A stretch of DNA of 64,000 bases from Streptomyces sp. NBC_00094 (GCF_026343125.1 NZ_JAPEMB010000001.1:62001-126000), one strand, 5' to 3'; shown: positions 52,602 to 62,081, numbered from the stretch's first letter. Notes: a model not told the origin generated them from the sequence alone. Translations and numbers: made by a program.

Positions 52602-53963
52602 TCAGATCGCCACCATCACGTTGTCGGAGCTGCTCGTCCCGCCTCGGACGCTGACGATCCCGGCGGAACCGTCGCCGAAGAACCGGCAGAACAGGCCGGC
52701 CGGGCGACCGCCGAACACCAGGGGGCCCAGCACCGGGGCGACATCGACGTCATGCGGCTCGTCGGAGCCGTCGGCGATGAGTGAGACCCGGCAGGTCTGC
52801 GGCTGCACGAACTCCTGCACCACGCTGGTGTCACCGCCCTCGACGGCCTCACCGATGGCGGACTCCCAGGCGGCCTGGTCGACCTCGCGGCCGATGACCA
52901 CCTGCTTGCCGCTCTCCCCCAGGCCGGCCTTGAGCACCAGCAGGTGCCTGTTGCCCAGCACGAACGGGAGCAGGTCGACCTGCTCGCCCTCGCGGTCGGT
53001 CTTCCGCTCCGAGAGGATCCGGGTCCACGGCAGGTACCGCGCGACGAGCGTGCGCTCGGCCTCGGTCATCCAGGGCCGCCCCTCGGACAGCAGGCCCATG
53101 GTGAGCTTGCTGTGCATGAAGGTCGACGTCTGGGTGCCCACGAGCACGCAGTCGTTGTCCAGGGCGTCCTGGACCGGCGTGGTGTCGAGCCCCACTTCGA
53201 GCCAGTCCGGGATGGTGAAGTTCCGCAGTCCGATCTGATGACGCAGGTGCGGGGCGCAGTCCCACGCCTCGTGCAGATCCTCCGGCTCGAAGAAGCGAGC
53301 GGTCAGGCCGTGGCTGTTGTAGTAGTCGGTCTCCATCTCGAAGTACCGCGGCTCCACGCCGATCACCCGGGAACTGCCCACGACGGCCACCCGCGGTGCC
53401 AGCCCCAGCTCCGCGCCGAGCGAGCGGAACATCTCGGCTCGTACGGCGAACGGGCTCGGGGAGTGGTACGGGGTCCGGCCCTGCTCGTCGGCGTGGAGCC
53501 TGCGCCACACCGCCAGACGGCTCTGTGTCTCCACCACGCCGCCGAGCGCCCCGCTGACGTTGAACTCCAGGAACTGCGGCCCGTTCGGCCCGATGACCAG
53601 GTCCGGACGGACCACACTGTCGGCGTACCGCTCCTCGATGAAGGGGTCGCGCATCCACAGCCGGTCCTCGGTGGCCGGCATGTCGTAGGCCTTCAGCCTG
53701 TCGGCGGTGGTGCGTCCGGTCTCCAGGGCGGTACGGCGCAGCAGCTCGATCAGCGCGACGCTCACCCGGAAGATCTCGGCGTAGGCCGCGCGCGGGATCG
53801 CCATCGGTGCCGCGGGAAGGACCTTCTGGTACGGCCAGCCGGTGTCCCGGAGCTCGTGCCTCAGCATCTGCCGGATCGTGTCCGCCGACGCGGCGGGCCG
53901 CAGCCGGTGGTCTCCGAACCACGGGTGCCCGTTTCCGGAACCGAGGTCCTCATGCGTGTCCAT
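52602..53963 (-). CDS. ATP-grasp-like carboxylate-amine ligase 1
   Basis: A 453-residue protein of the glutathionylspermidine-synthase/circularly permuted ATP-grasp kind, joining a carboxylate to an amine with ATP. Landmarks are RPDLVIGPNGPQFLEFNVSG then ALGGVVETQ (substrate/metal region), LPFVLGNRHLLVLKAGLGES then GKQVVIGREV (nucleotide-binding Lys and glycine loop), and a C-terminal EFVQPQTCRVSLIADGSDEP. It shares EFN.....ALGG and PWTR.(L/Y) patterns with the protein at 62206-63597. The ATG at 53963 overlaps the upstream cyclodeaminase-like stop by 14 bases. Confidence 0.72.
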   Translation of the reverse strand: MDTHEDLGSGNGHPWFGDHRLRPAASADTIRQMLRHELRDTGWPYQKVLPAAPMAIPRAAYAEIFRVSVALIELLRRTALETGRTTADRLKAYDMPATEDRLWMRDPFIEERYADSVVRPDLVIGPNGPQFLEFNVSGALGGVVETQSRLAVWRRLHADEQGRTPYHSPSPFAVRAEMFRSLGAELGLAPRVAVVGSSRVIGVEPRYFEMETDYYNSHGLTARFFEPEDLHEAWDCAPHLRHQIGLRNFTIPDWLEVGLDTTPVQDALDNDCVLVGTQTSTFMHSKLTMGLLSEGRPWMTEAERTLVARYLPWTRILSERKTDREGEQVDLLPFVLGNRHLLVLKAGLGESGKQVVIGREVDQAAWESAIGEAVEGGDTSVVQEFVQPQTCRVSLIADGSDEPHDVDVAPVLGPLVFGGRPAGLFCRFFGDGSAGIVSVRGGTSSSDNVMVAI

Positions 53964-54978
53964 CCGACACTCCCTCCTTCGTTGGCGGAACGGCGGACGG
54001 GGTGCCCGGTCCCTGCTGGGCCGCACGGCGCTGCTCGAACAGCGCCACCGCGGCGGCGGTGTCCTCGATGGCCATGCCGACCGTACGCAGGACCGAGGTC
54101 CGGCCGACGGCGGCGACCTCGCCGCTCACCAGCCTGCCCAGCTCGTACAGGTCGTCGGCCTTGATCAGGCCGCCGGCCAGGGCCGCCCTGATCTCACCCG
54201 CACCGTCCAGGGCTGCGGCCCGGTCCTCGACGATCGTCACGGCATCGGCCAGGAGGACCGGGTCGAGTTCGAGGGCGTCCGGGTGGGTGCCGCCGATGAC
54301 GTTCACATGCGCCCCGGAGGCCACCCAGTCCGCCTCCACCACGGGTGTGCCGTCGTCGGTGGAGGTGGCCGTGCAGATGATCGGCGCGTCGGTGACGGCT
54401 TCCCTAGCGGTGTCGCAGACCGTCACGCGGAGGGGCCGGCCCGCGGTGTCCCGGATCCAGTCCGCGAACGTCTCGGCGCCGGCGCGGGTCCGCGAGTGGA
54501 TCCGGACGCTGCGGATCGGGCGTACCGCCGACACCGCCCGGATCAGGGCACGCGCCTGCACCCCCGCGCCGATCACCGCCAGGTCGTCGGCGTCGTCGGG
54601 AGTGCACCAGCGGGTCGCCAGAGCGGCGACCGCGCCGGTGCGGACGGCGGTGAGCTCGGCGCCCTCGAGGAGGGCGGTGACCTGCCCCGTCTCCAGGTCG
54701 GTGAGTGCGACGATCCCGTGGATCAGCGGCAGCCCGCGTGTCGGGTTGTCGGGGGTGAGCGTGGTGACCTTGACGCTGCCCACCCCGCGCTGCTCCCAGA
54801 CGGCGGGGCTGACGAGGAGGACGCGCTGGTCACCGTGTTCGATGACGGTACGGGCCGGGGACCGGGTCCGGCCGGCGGCCAGGTCCACGAACATCTCGCC
54901 GAGTACGTCGATCACGCGGGTCATCGGCCCGGGACCGGCCATGTCGGCGGCCTGGACCATCACCGGTGCGGCGGTCAT
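53950..54978 (-). CDS. Ornithine cyclodeaminase/mu-crystallin family protein
   Basis: A 342-residue NAD(P)-binding protein. The N-terminal part has SPARTVIEHGDQRVLLVSPA and GSVKVTTLTPDNPTRGLPLI (substrate Lys region). A Rossmann domain follows (LAVIGAGVQARALIRAVSAV, VRIHSRTRAGAETFADWIRD) with APIICTATSTDDGTPVVEAD. The family includes ornithine cyclodeaminases, alanine dehydrogenases and ketimine reductases. In this operon it could reduce an imine, or an enoyl intermediate from the dehydratase; which is unresolved. ATGA overlap with the HpcH stop couples the two genes. Confidence 0.85.
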   Translation of the reverse strand: MTAAPVMVQAADMAGPGPMTRVIDVLGEMFVDLAAGRTRSPARTVIEHGDQRVLLVSPAVWEQRGVGSVKVTTLTPDNPTRGLPLIHGIVALTDLETGQVTALLEGAELTAVRTGAVAALATRWCTPDDADDLAVIGAGVQARALIRAVSAVRPIRSVRIHSRTRAGAETFADWIRDTAGRPLRVTVCDTAREAVTDAPIICTATSTDDGTPVVEADWVASGAHVNVIGGTHPDALELDPVLLADAVTIVEDRAAALDGAGEIRAALAGGLIKADDLYELGRLVSGEVAAVGRTSVLRTVGMAIEDTAAAVALFEQRRAAQQGPGTPSAVPPTKEGVSDGHA

Positions 54979-55907
54979 GGCGTTCCGCCGTCTGCGGCTT
55001 CGCCGGAAGCGCTGTCGTCACCGGCAGTGCTGTCGTCGCCGGCATCGCTGCCGTCTCGACCGAATCGGCTCGTCCAGGCGTCCTCGCGCGCCACCGTGGC
55101 GCGGGCCAGCCGGGCGAACGGAGGCCCGACCATGTTGCCGTCCAGGACGGCGATCCCACCGTTGGCGGAAGACACGGCCGCTGCCACCCGGCGGGCCAGC
55201 CCCAGCTCGTCGGACCGGGGCCGCAGGATGCGGTTGATCACGTCGAGCTCGCCCGGGTGCACCGTCGCCTTGCCATGGAAGCCGAGCGCCCGCACCCGGG
55301 TGGTCTCCTCGGCGAGGACCGCCGGTTCGGCGAGCCGGAAGTTGGCCGTGTCGATGCACGCCGTGCCGAACCGCGCGCAGGCCATCGCCATCGCCTGCCG
55401 GGCGGCCTGCATGGCCTCCCAGGTGATGTCGACGCCGAGCGTGGCGGCCAGATCGGCCGAGCCCAGCACGAGACCGTCGGCGGAGCGCGCGATGGAGTCG
55501 ATGTGGGTGATCGACTCGACCGTCTCCACCGTCACGTAGATCTCCGGGTACGCGCCCGCTGACGCCAGCATCCGGCGCAGCAGGTCGATCTCGTCCGCCG
55601 AGGTCACCATCGTCATCATGACGATGCCGGGCTTCACCGGGGCGTCGGCCAGCATCAGCACGTCGTGCACCGCGGCGAGGCTGCCGAGCTCGTTCATGCG
55701 CACGGCGACGTTCGCCGGCCGCGGCGACTTCTCCAGCGCGGCCCGGCAGACCGCGCGGGCGGCCGGCTTGTCGGCGGGCGGTACGGAGTCCTCGAGGTCG
55801 ATCAGGTGGACGTCCGCGTCGTACGACCAGGCCTTCACCACCCGTTCCAGCGACAGGGCAGGCGTGTACAGGATGCTGCGCGGTATCGCCCTGACCGAGC
55901 CGGTCAC
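54975..55907 (-). CDS. HpcH/HpaI aldolase/citrate lyase family (malyl-CoA lyase-like)
   Basis: A 310-residue TIM-barrel lyase. It reads ILYTPALSLERVVKAWSYDA, DVHLIDLEDSVPPADKPAAR (metal-binding Glu/Asp), MVTSADEIDLLRRML, YVTVETVESITHIDSIARSA (metal Glu), LGSADLAATLGVD and FHGKATVHPGELDVIN. This is the CitE/malyl-CoA lyase pattern, an enzyme that joins or splits an acyl-CoA and a 2-oxo acid. An Asp/Ser-rich C-terminal tail follows. GTG 55907 overlaps the PLP enzyme's stop (GTGA). With the MaoC dehydratase it forms a condensation/dehydration pair. Confidence 0.88.
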   Translation of the reverse strand: MTGSVRAIPRSILYTPALSLERVVKAWSYDADVHLIDLEDSVPPADKPAARAVCRAALEKSPRPANVAVRMNELGSLAAVHDVLMLADAPVKPGIVMMTMVTSADEIDLLRRMLASAGAYPEIYVTVETVESITHIDSIARSADGLVLGSADLAATLGVDITWEAMQAARQAMAMACARFGTACIDTANFRLAEPAVLAEETTRVRALGFHGKATVHPGELDVINRILRPRSDELGLARRVAAAVSSANGGIAVLDGNMVGPPFARLARATVAREDAWTSRFGRDGSDAGDDSTAGDDSASGEAADGGTP

Positions 55908-57157
55908 TCGGGCACCGACCCGGGCTGCGCGGCCGCCGGAAGCGCGCCGGCCTTGATCAGCGCGGCGGCGAGCCGCCTGATCTGCTCCTCGGTCTGCCCC
56001 GCGCGCAGCATGACCCGCAGTCCGGCGGTGCCGCGGGCGACGATCGGGAAGAACACCGGCGAGGTGTAGAAGCCGGCCGCGAAGACCTGCTTGGCGGCTT
56101 CGACGACCGTCGCGTCGCTCATCGGCACGACGCGGATCGGGAACGTGCTCTCGGCCTGCTCGGTCGTGACGAGCGAGTCGAACAGCGCGATGTTGGAGCG
56201 CAGACGCCCCTGCAGCTGGGTGAGTTCCTCGGTGCGGTGGATCTCGGCCGAGGCGAGCGCCGCGCCGACCCCGGCGGCGTTCATCTTCTGCGAGTAGCCC
56301 AGCGGGCCCGCGAACCGCTCGATGAGCCGACGCGTCTCCTCGGTGTAGCCGTCGAGCAGGATCGCCGTACCGCCGGCCCCGAATCCCTTGCTCAGGGTCG
56401 CCACGGTGATGGTCCGCTCGTCCAGCACCGGGGAGTGCGAGCGGACGTAGCCGATGCCGCGCTCGCCGTACGCGGACAGCGAGTGCGAGTCGTCGTAGAA
56501 GACCAGGAGGTTGTACTTGTCCTGCAGCTCGGCCAGCTCCTTGACGGGCGCGTAGCCGCCGAGGCTGTCCGAGCCGTCCACCACGTAGCAGACGCGCTCG
56601 TAGGTGCGGCACATGTCCTCGAGGAAGTCGAGGTCGTGGTGACGGCTGGTCACGACCTCGGTCTCGTCGGCGCAGCTCGGCTTGGCGTTGGCCATCGAGA
56701 CATGGGCGTTCTTGTCGAAGACCATCAGCGGGCGGGTGCCGTTGCCGAGGTGCCCCGACGCGATCAGCGGAAGCAGGCCGGTGCTGGCTGCCGCGGTGGA
56801 GACGGCGCTGATCACCATCGCGCCGAACAGCTCGCCCAGCGACTCCTCCAGCTCCAGCAGGACCGGCGTCTGGACGCGGGTGCGCGGGATGCAGTGGTCC
56901 AGCACGCCGAAGCGGCGCAGTGAGTCGACCGCACCGTCGATGACCTTGGGGTGGGTGTCCAGGTCCAGGTAGGAGCAGACCGTGAAGTTGACGAACTCGT
57001 GCCCGTCGGGCATGTGGAACACGCCGTCCTGGAGGTCGCCGACGATGCCGGCGACCCCGTTCTCGTAGGACATGTTCCAGAAGGCGTTGCCGATCCCGAT
57101 CAGCCTGTCGTTGTTGCGGTACAGGTGGGTGGGAGTGATGCTCTTGCGCTCGGTCAT
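55904..57157 (-). CDS. Alpha-oxoamine synthase-type PLP enzyme
   Basis: A 417-residue fold-type I enzyme of the 5-aminolevulinate synthase/8-amino-7-oxononanoate synthase group, which condenses an acyl-CoA with an amino acid and releases CO2. Features: NFTVCSYLDLDTHPKVIDGA, DHCIPRTRVQTPVLLELEES, the cofactor Asp in LVFYDDSHSLSAYGERGIG (DDSHS), and the PLP Lys in TVATLSKGFGAGGTAILLDG. It should make an aminoketone from the CoA ester made upstream. The ATG overlaps the cupin stop by one base. Confidence 0.88.
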   Translation of the reverse strand: MTERKSITPTHLYRNNDRLIGIGNAFWNMSYENGVAGIVGDLQDGVFHMPDGHEFVNFTVCSYLDLDTHPKVIDGAVDSLRRFGVLDHCIPRTRVQTPVLLELEESLGELFGAMVISAVSTAAASTGLLPLIASGHLGNGTRPLMVFDKNAHVSMANAKPSCADETEVVTSRHHDLDFLEDMCRTYERVCYVVDGSDSLGGYAPVKELAELQDKYNLLVFYDDSHSLSAYGERGIGYVRSHSPVLDERTITVATLSKGFGAGGTAILLDGYTEETRRLIERFAGPLGYSQKMNAAGVGAALASAEIHRTEELTQLQGRLRSNIALFDSLVTTEQAESTFPIRVVPMSDATVVEAAKQVFAAGFYTSPVFFPIVARGTAGLRVMLRAGQTEEQIRRLAAALIKAGALPAAAQPGSVPE

Positions 57158-58023
57158 CAGGAGTTCACCTCGGTGGGCTTGTAGCTGTAGACGCCCTTGA
57201 ATCTCCGGTAGGCGTACGTGTACAGCGCGACGCCGAGCACGTGCGGCCTACGGAGGATCTTCTTGGACTTGAGCCAGAAGTTGACGTTGATGTTCATGTC
57301 GTCCAGCGACTCGGCCTGGTGCCACCAGCCGAGCGGCAGGTAGAGCATGTGGCCCGGTTCGAGGACGAAGTCACGGCGCTGGGCGAGCTTGGCCGCCAGC
57401 TTCGGGTAACGCTTCAGGTCGACGTCGTCGAGGTCGACCACCTTGGACTTGTCCCCGTACCCCTGCAGTACCGACCTCGGGTAGTAGTCGCGTACACCGG
57501 GGGGAGCGATGATGAACCGCTTGCGGCCTTCGAGCGCGATGTTGAAGTTCTCGAACTCGTCGAAGTGGCTCTTGGTGAACACGCCTTGGTGGCTGATCCA
57601 CAGGTTGGCCGCGTACAGGCTGTTGCCGTAGCCGAAGAGCTCCTCGGCGTCGAAGCCGATGACCGCGTTCACGTCGGCCGGACTGCTTCGTATGTTCGAC
57701 ACCACCCGGTGCCAGGTGTCCGTGTTGGTGAGGTGGCGCTCGTCCGCGAAGAACTCGCGGAGCTTGATGTCGCGGGTCTCCCAGCGCCCCGGGTGGTTCT
57801 TGTCGCCCGGCTCGGTGAACAGGGTGACGGTCATCTCGGCCAGACGGGCCGCCACTTCGTCCCGGCCGAGTCCCTGGACGCTGCTCGGGAGCTTGATCAC
57901 CACGGGGCGGTCGGCCTTGTACAGCCCCTGGGGGCCGATGGCCATGAACTCGTCGAACGACATACGGGTGACTTCCACACCCGCCGTCCCGTTCGACTCG
58001 GGCACAGCTTCCGGTACTGCCAT
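57157..58023 (-). CDS. Cupin/JmjC-like Fe(II)/2-oxoglutarate hydroxylase
   Basis: A 288-residue protein of the cupin_8/FIH-like class. The metal triad is H-x-D in GVFTKSHFDEFENFNIALEG and the distal His in MLYLPLGWWHQAESLDD; the 2-oxoglutarate-binding basic residue is likely in the EGRKRFIIAPPG strand. It should hydroxylate an amino-acid or peptide-like intermediate, using oxygen and 2-oxoglutarate. An N-terminal 20-residue extension precedes the core. It lies between the aldolase gene (57 bases upstream) and the PLP enzyme (1-base overlap). Confidence 0.85.
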   Translation of the reverse strand: MAVPEAVPESNGTAGVEVTRMSFDEFMAIGPQGLYKADRPVVIKLPSSVQGLGRDEVAARLAEMTVTLFTEPGDKNHPGRWETRDIKLREFFADERHLTNTDTWHRVVSNIRSSPADVNAVIGFDAEELFGYGNSLYAANLWISHQGVFTKSHFDEFENFNIALEGRKRFIIAPPGVRDYYPRSVLQGYGDKSKVVDLDDVDLKRYPKLAAKLAQRRDFVLEPGHMLYLPLGWWHQAESLDDMNINVNFWLKSKKILRRPHVLGVALYTYAYRRFKGVYSYKPTEVNS

Positions 58024-58080
58024 GTCGTTTGTCCTCCTTTCCTTGAAGCCGGGTCACATGCCTTTGTCAGCTGTCAGCTG

Positions 58081-59094
58081 TCAGCCGTCGGCCTTACGGC
58101 CGCTCAGCTCGGCCACCACGTCCACGATCAGGTCCTCCTGACCGGCGATGGCCTGCCGGCGACCGAGCTCGAAGAAGACGTCGCGCGGGTCCACGTCGGC
58201 GGCCGCGGAGAGTTCGACGACCCGGTGCTTGAATCCGGAGAACACTCCCGCCAGGCCGCTGACGATGCTCATCGAGGCGGTCACCGGTGGCGCGGGCATG
58301 AGTTCGCGCTCGGCGAGCTCGGCGGCGTCAAGGAGTGCGTACAGGTCGATGCCCGTGGTGAACCCGCTCCGCTCCAGCACCGGAACCACCACCTCGAGCT
58401 GGGTGTTGCCCGCTCCGGCGCCGAAGCCGCGGGCGCAGCCGTCGATGATCAGGGCGCCGGCGTCGGCCGCGGCGACCGAGTTCGCGACGGCCATCCCGAG
58501 GTTGTTGTGCCCGTGGAAGATCACCGGGACGGTGTCGACCGCCTCGACGATCGCGCCGATCCGCGCGGTGACGTCCGCGGGGAGGAAGTGGCCCGCGGAG
58601 TCCATGATCCCCACGGCCTGCGCCCCGTATCCGACGGCTCGCGCGGCCTGCTCGGCCAGCTCGGCCGGGGAGGCCATGTGGCTCATCATCAGGACGCAGT
58701 GAGCCTCCGCACCTTCGTCCCGCAGGAAGCCCAGGTGGCGCTCGGCCAGTGACGCCTCGGTGGCGTGCACGCCGATGCGGAACACGTCGACCCCGTGGGC
58801 GATCCCCCGCCGGAGGTCCGACGAGGTGCCCCAGCCGGGCAGCATGAAGGTACCCATCCGGCTGTGGCGCAGTGCCTCCCGGACGGTCGACAGCATCTCG
58901 TCGTCACTCGCCGCGGCCTGCCCGACCTGCAGCGAGGAGGCTCCCAGACCGTTGCCGTGGCCGACTTCCACCACCGGAATCCGGGCCGCGTCCGCCGCTT
59001 CGGCGTATCGGCGCAGCGCGGTCAGCCCGAGCTGGTGCCGGACCGCGTGCTGGCCGTCCCGCAGCGTCGGGTCGTAGATCACCACGTTCTTCAT
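58081..59094 (-). CDS. 4-hydroxy-2-oxovalerate-type aldolase (DmpG/MhpE-like)
   Basis: A 337-residue DRE-TIM aldolase. The metal/catalytic segment is [20 protein letters not shown] (Arg, Asp and the catalytic His), with the metal His pair in [17 protein letters not shown] and [20 protein letters not shown]. These match DmpG/MhpE, which cleave or form 4-hydroxy-2-oxo acids from pyruvate and an aldehyde. Its partner, the acylating aldehyde dehydrogenase, overlaps its start (ATGA), as in the DmpFG channelling complex. In this cluster it could build a hydroxy-oxo acid rather than degrade one. Confidence 0.92.
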   Translation of the reverse strand: MKNVVIYDPTLRDGQHAVRHQLGLTALRRYAEAADAARIPVVEVGHGNGLGASSLQVGQAAASDDEMLSTVREALRHSRMGTFMLPGWGTSSDLRRGIAHGVDVFRIGVHATEASLAERHLGFLRDEGAEAHCVLMMSHMASPAELAEQAARAVGYGAQAVGIMDSAGHFLPADVTARIGAIVEAVDTVPVIFHGHNNLGMAVANSVAAADAGALIIDGCARGFGAGAGNTQLEVVVPVLERSGFTTGIDLYALLDAAELAERELMPAPPVTASMSIVSGLAGVFSGFKHRVVELSAAADVDPRDVFFELGRRQAIAGQEDLIVDVVAELSGRKADG

Positions 59095-60020
59095 GAGGTC
59101 ACTCCCGTCCGGGACGCCCGGTCCGGCCGGGTCGCGTACTGCTCGGCGACCATGACGGCGGCGGAGTTGATGATGTCGAGGTTTCCGGCGTACGGCGGCA
59201 GGACGTCGCTGTGCGCCATGACCTGGAGGGTGATCGTCACCAGGTCGCCGACCGCCGTACAGGCGACGACGTCGTACCCGGGGGCGAACGACCGCACCTG
59301 CTCGGCCACCCGTTCGACCACCGCGCGCACCGCCACCGGGTCGGCGCCCGCCATGCGGGCGTGGATGGCCGTCCGGAAGGTCGCCGGCGGCACCGCCGGA
59401 CTGATGTTGAGGATCGCCTTCACGTCGGTCACGCCGGAGAACATCGTCACCGCGTGACCGGTGGTCGCCACGTACTCGTCGAGATTCAGCCTGGTCGCGC
59501 GGCCCGCTACGTCACTGGCCACGGTCGAGACGACCTCGAAGTACGTCACCGGGAAGTGGGCCGCGAGGGCGTGCACGACCGGGACGGACGCCTGACCGCC
59601 GCAGCTGATCAGATTGACGTTGCGGCCGGTCGCCGGCGACACCCCGGTCACGGTGGGCGCCACCATCTGCCCGACCTTGCTGGGCGTCAGGTCGATCACC
59701 AGCGTCCCGAGCGGCTCCAGCAGTGGCCAGTGGTCCCGGTGGGCCGCGGCGCTGGTGGCGTCGAAGACGACGTCGAACGGTCGCGGGGCCGCCAGTAGGG
59801 CCTCGATGCCGCCGGCGGTGGTGGCGTACCCGAGGCTCTCGGCGTACCGGAGGCCCGCCGACTCGGGGTTACGTCCGGCGACCAGCCGGCATTCCAACGC
59901 CGGTGACCGGTCGATCTTGCTCACCAGATCCCGGCCGATCGCCCCGGTGCCGATGACGGCGACCGTCACCGGTTCGACGACCTCCGGACGGGCGCTCGTC
60001 AGACTCGCCGTGAGACTCAA
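59091..60020 (-). CDS. Acylating acetaldehyde dehydrogenase (DmpF/MhpF-like)
   Basis: A 309-residue NAD- and CoA-dependent dehydrogenase interconverting an aldehyde and its CoA ester. The Rossmann motif is [20 protein letters not shown], the catalytic Cys lies in [20 protein letters not shown], and the dimer/channel region includes [23 protein letters not shown] 60020 is preferred because GGAGG stands six bases upstream; the frame is open much further but with no other signal. It is the first gene of the eight-gene leftward operon. Confidence 0.9.
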   Translation of the reverse strand: MSLTASLTSARPEVVEPVTVAVIGTGAIGRDLVSKIDRSPALECRLVAGRNPESAGLRYAESLGYATTAGGIEALLAAPRPFDVVFDATSAAAHRDHWPLLEPLGTLVIDLTPSKVGQMVAPTVTGVSPATGRNVNLISCGGQASVPVVHALAAHFPVTYFEVVSTVASDVAGRATRLNLDEYVATTGHAVTMFSGVTDVKAILNISPAVPPATFRTAIHARMAGADPVAVRAVVERVAEQVRSFAPGYDVVACTAVGDLVTITLQVMAHSDVLPPYAGNLDIINSAAVMVAEQYATRPDRASRTGVTS

Positions 60021-60759
60021 CGTATGCCTCCGTGGGACCCGAGGTGGCAGGTCCGCTGATGACGTGAGAGGCAACGGCGAGTGACGGTGGTATGTCTCGC
60101 CGCATCCGGTTCGCAGGTTCCCATGAACGTTGTCCTCATCCTTCGATGTGCGCGCGGCTGCTTCCTGGCAGCCCTGACTGCAGGCATGCGGGTGCCTCAC
60201 CGGGATGTCCTCCGTTGCGTACCGTGCGCCGACGCGGTTCGGTCGCGCTGCCTCTGGTGCTGCCGTCGGCCGGCCTGCCTGCCGACGGGGCCGCCGTGAG
60301 GCGAAGCGTGAGGAAGTCGACGCGTGGTCGCGCGTCTGGAGGACGAAGAAGCCAAGACCACTCGGCCGCCGGGCGTCGCGCCGAATCAATCGGCCGCAAG
60401 CACGAACCGGGGGTCTTGACGCAGTGTGTGAAAGCCCCGTTGCCGGCATGCCCTCCCATGCATGCACGTTGCTGACCACCGATTCAGCGCCCAGCGGCGG
60501 CGAACATATCAGAAGACGGCGGGACACAACCCCCTCCGGCCGGATGGAATTTGATCTTCCTCCGAGGCGCCCGGCCGGTTCGGCCCGGGCACCCGCGCGA
60601 CAGGTGCGCAATCCACCGACGGACCTGATCTTTTCCTCGACGCCGCCGCGGACGCCGACTATTGTCGGCAACCCCGTGCACCTGACCGTACGGGCCCCGG
60701 TGAACGACGACGGACTGATGACGCGTCGGCTACGGGGCAGCATCTCGAAGGGGGAAACC
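60021..60759. other. Divergent control region of the biosynthetic cluster
   Basis: About 740 bases between the leftward operon and the rightward MFS gene. No frame has good codon bias except short shadows. It must contain both promoters. The central part is less GC-rich than the flanks, with many CG-poor tracts near 60480-60680, as expected for regulatory DNA. No regulator gene is present in the cluster, so control is likely by an outside factor. Confidence 0.5.
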
Positions 60760-60795
60760 ATGGACTGCCGGCTGCACTGCCACGCGGTGTCATGA
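60760..60795 (+). CDS. 11-codon leader peptide overlapping the exporter gene
   Basis: ATG 60760 has a strong GAAGGGGG site (spacing about 6) and encodes MDCRLHCHAVS, stopping at TGA 60793-60795, which overlaps the MFS start codon (ATGA). The MFS gene has no other clear ribosome-binding site, so the leader probably delivers ribosomes to it by coupling. Two Cys and two His in 11 residues suggest possible translational sensing, as with Cys-containing leaders in actinomycetes. Confidence 0.5.
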   Translation: MDCRLHCHAVS

Positions 60796-62081
60796 GCGCG
60801 TCGACTACAGAAAAGGCCAGCTCACAACGGCTGCGCCTGGGCGGCGACTTCTCCCGACTGTGGTGGTCCGCCGCCGTCTCCTCGCTCGGTGACGGGGCCA
60901 CGATCGCCGCCGGACCCCTGCTCGCCTCCCGGCTGACCGACGACCCTCGCCTGATCGGCGCGGCCTCGGTGGCCTTCACCGCACCGTTCATCCTGTTCGG
61001 CATCCCGGCAGGGCTGTTGGTCGACCGCCTCGACATCCGGAAGATGATGGTCCGCGTCGATATCGCGCGCGCCGTCCTGCTCGCGGTGCTGGCCGTCGGG
61101 ATCCTCGGCGGCTGGGGCGGGCTGCCGCTGCTCTACGTGTGCATGTTCCTGCTCGGCGTCGGCGAGGTCCTCTGCCGCAACGCCGCCCAGGTACTCGTCC
61201 CGTTCATCACCCCGAAGGCCGGGCTCTCCACCGCCAACGCCCGCATCATGGCGGCGCAGGAGGCGGGTACCGGATTCGTCGGGCCGCTCCTCGGCGCGCT
61301 GATGTTCGGTGTGGCGATGGCGCTGCCCTTCGGCGTCGACGCGGCCACCTTCCTGTGCTCCGCCGTCCTGGTCAGCCGTATCCGCCGCACCCGGCCGATC
61401 GAGCGCGGACCGGACAGGGCCGGCGTGATGTCGGAGATGATGGCCGGCGCCAAGTGGCTGTTCTCGCATCATCTGCTGCGCAGCCTCGCCCTGGTGTCCT
61501 GTCTGATCAACCTCGCCGGCAACGCGATGCTCGCCGTGCTCGTGGTGTACAGCGGGAAGGTGCTCCACCTGGGCCCGTTCGGATACGGCGTCCTGCTCGC
61601 CTGCCAAGCCGTGGGAGCCGTCCTGGCCTCACGCTTCGCCCCCGCCCTGACCGAGCGTCTCGGCCGGGAAGGGGCGCTGGTCGCCACCGCCGTCCTGATC
61701 ACCACGAGCGAGACGGTGCTGGCCGCCGTGCCCTCGGTGTACGCGGCGGGCGCGGCCCTCGCGATCTTCGCGTGCGGGACGGTGACGTGGAACGTCGTCG
61801 TGGTCGTCCTGCGGCAGACCCTGGTACCGCAGCACCTGCTCGGGCGGGCGAACAGCGTGTACCGGCTCGTCGCCTGGGGCGGACTGCCCATCGGTGCGGC
61901 GGCCGGCGGCATCGTCGCCGCCGAGGTCGGCACCCGCGCCGTGTTCGGCGCCGGCGCGGTCGCCATGGCGGTCGTCGCGGTCGCGCTCTTCGTGGGCGCC
62001 CGCCGCCAGTGGATCACCCGAGCCGAGCAGAGCACCGAGCAGAGCGCCGAGCAGGCTCCGCTCCCCACCGACACGAACTGA
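60792..62081 (+). CDS. MFS transporter, probable product exporter
   Basis: A 429-residue major facilitator protein with about 12 hydrophobic helices (AASVAFTAPFILFGIPAGLL, VLLAVLAVGILGGWGGLPLL, ALAIFACGTVTWNVVVVVLR). The loop motif GLLVDRLDIRKMMVRVDIAR corresponds to MFS motif A in the DHA3/enterobactin-exporter-like group. The N-terminus begins TTEKASSQRLRLGGDFSRLW. Its position between the cluster's operon and the second ligase makes export of the product, or self-resistance, the likely role. It is translationally coupled to the 11-codon leader. Confidence 0.9.
   Translation: MSASTTEKASSQRLRLGGDFSRLWWSAAVSSLGDGATIAAGPLLASRLTDDPRLIGAASVAFTAPFILFGIPAGLLVDRLDIRKMMVRVDIARAVLLAVLAVGILGGWGGLPLLYVCMFLLGVGEVLCRNAAQVLVPFITPKAGLSTANARIMAAQEAGTGFVGPLLGALMFGVAMALPFGVDAATFLCSAVLVSRIRRTRPIERGPDRAGVMSEMMAGAKWLFSHHLLRSLALVSCLINLAGNAMLAVLVVYSGKVLHLGPFGYGVLLACQAVGAVLASRFAPALTERLGREGALVATAVLITTSETVLAAVPSVYAAGAALAIFACGTVTWNVVVVVLRQTLVPQHLLGRANSVYRLVAWGGLPIGAAAGGIVAAEVGTRAVFGAGAVAMAVVAVALFVGARRQWITRAEQSTEQSAEQAPLPTDTN

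Noticed and set aside
60760..60795. The 11-residue peptide as a ligase (graspetide) precursor
   Set aside because: It lacks the leader-core architecture and acidic/Thr-rich core of graspetides, and the ligases resemble free amino-acid or peptide ligases. A translational leader is more likely.
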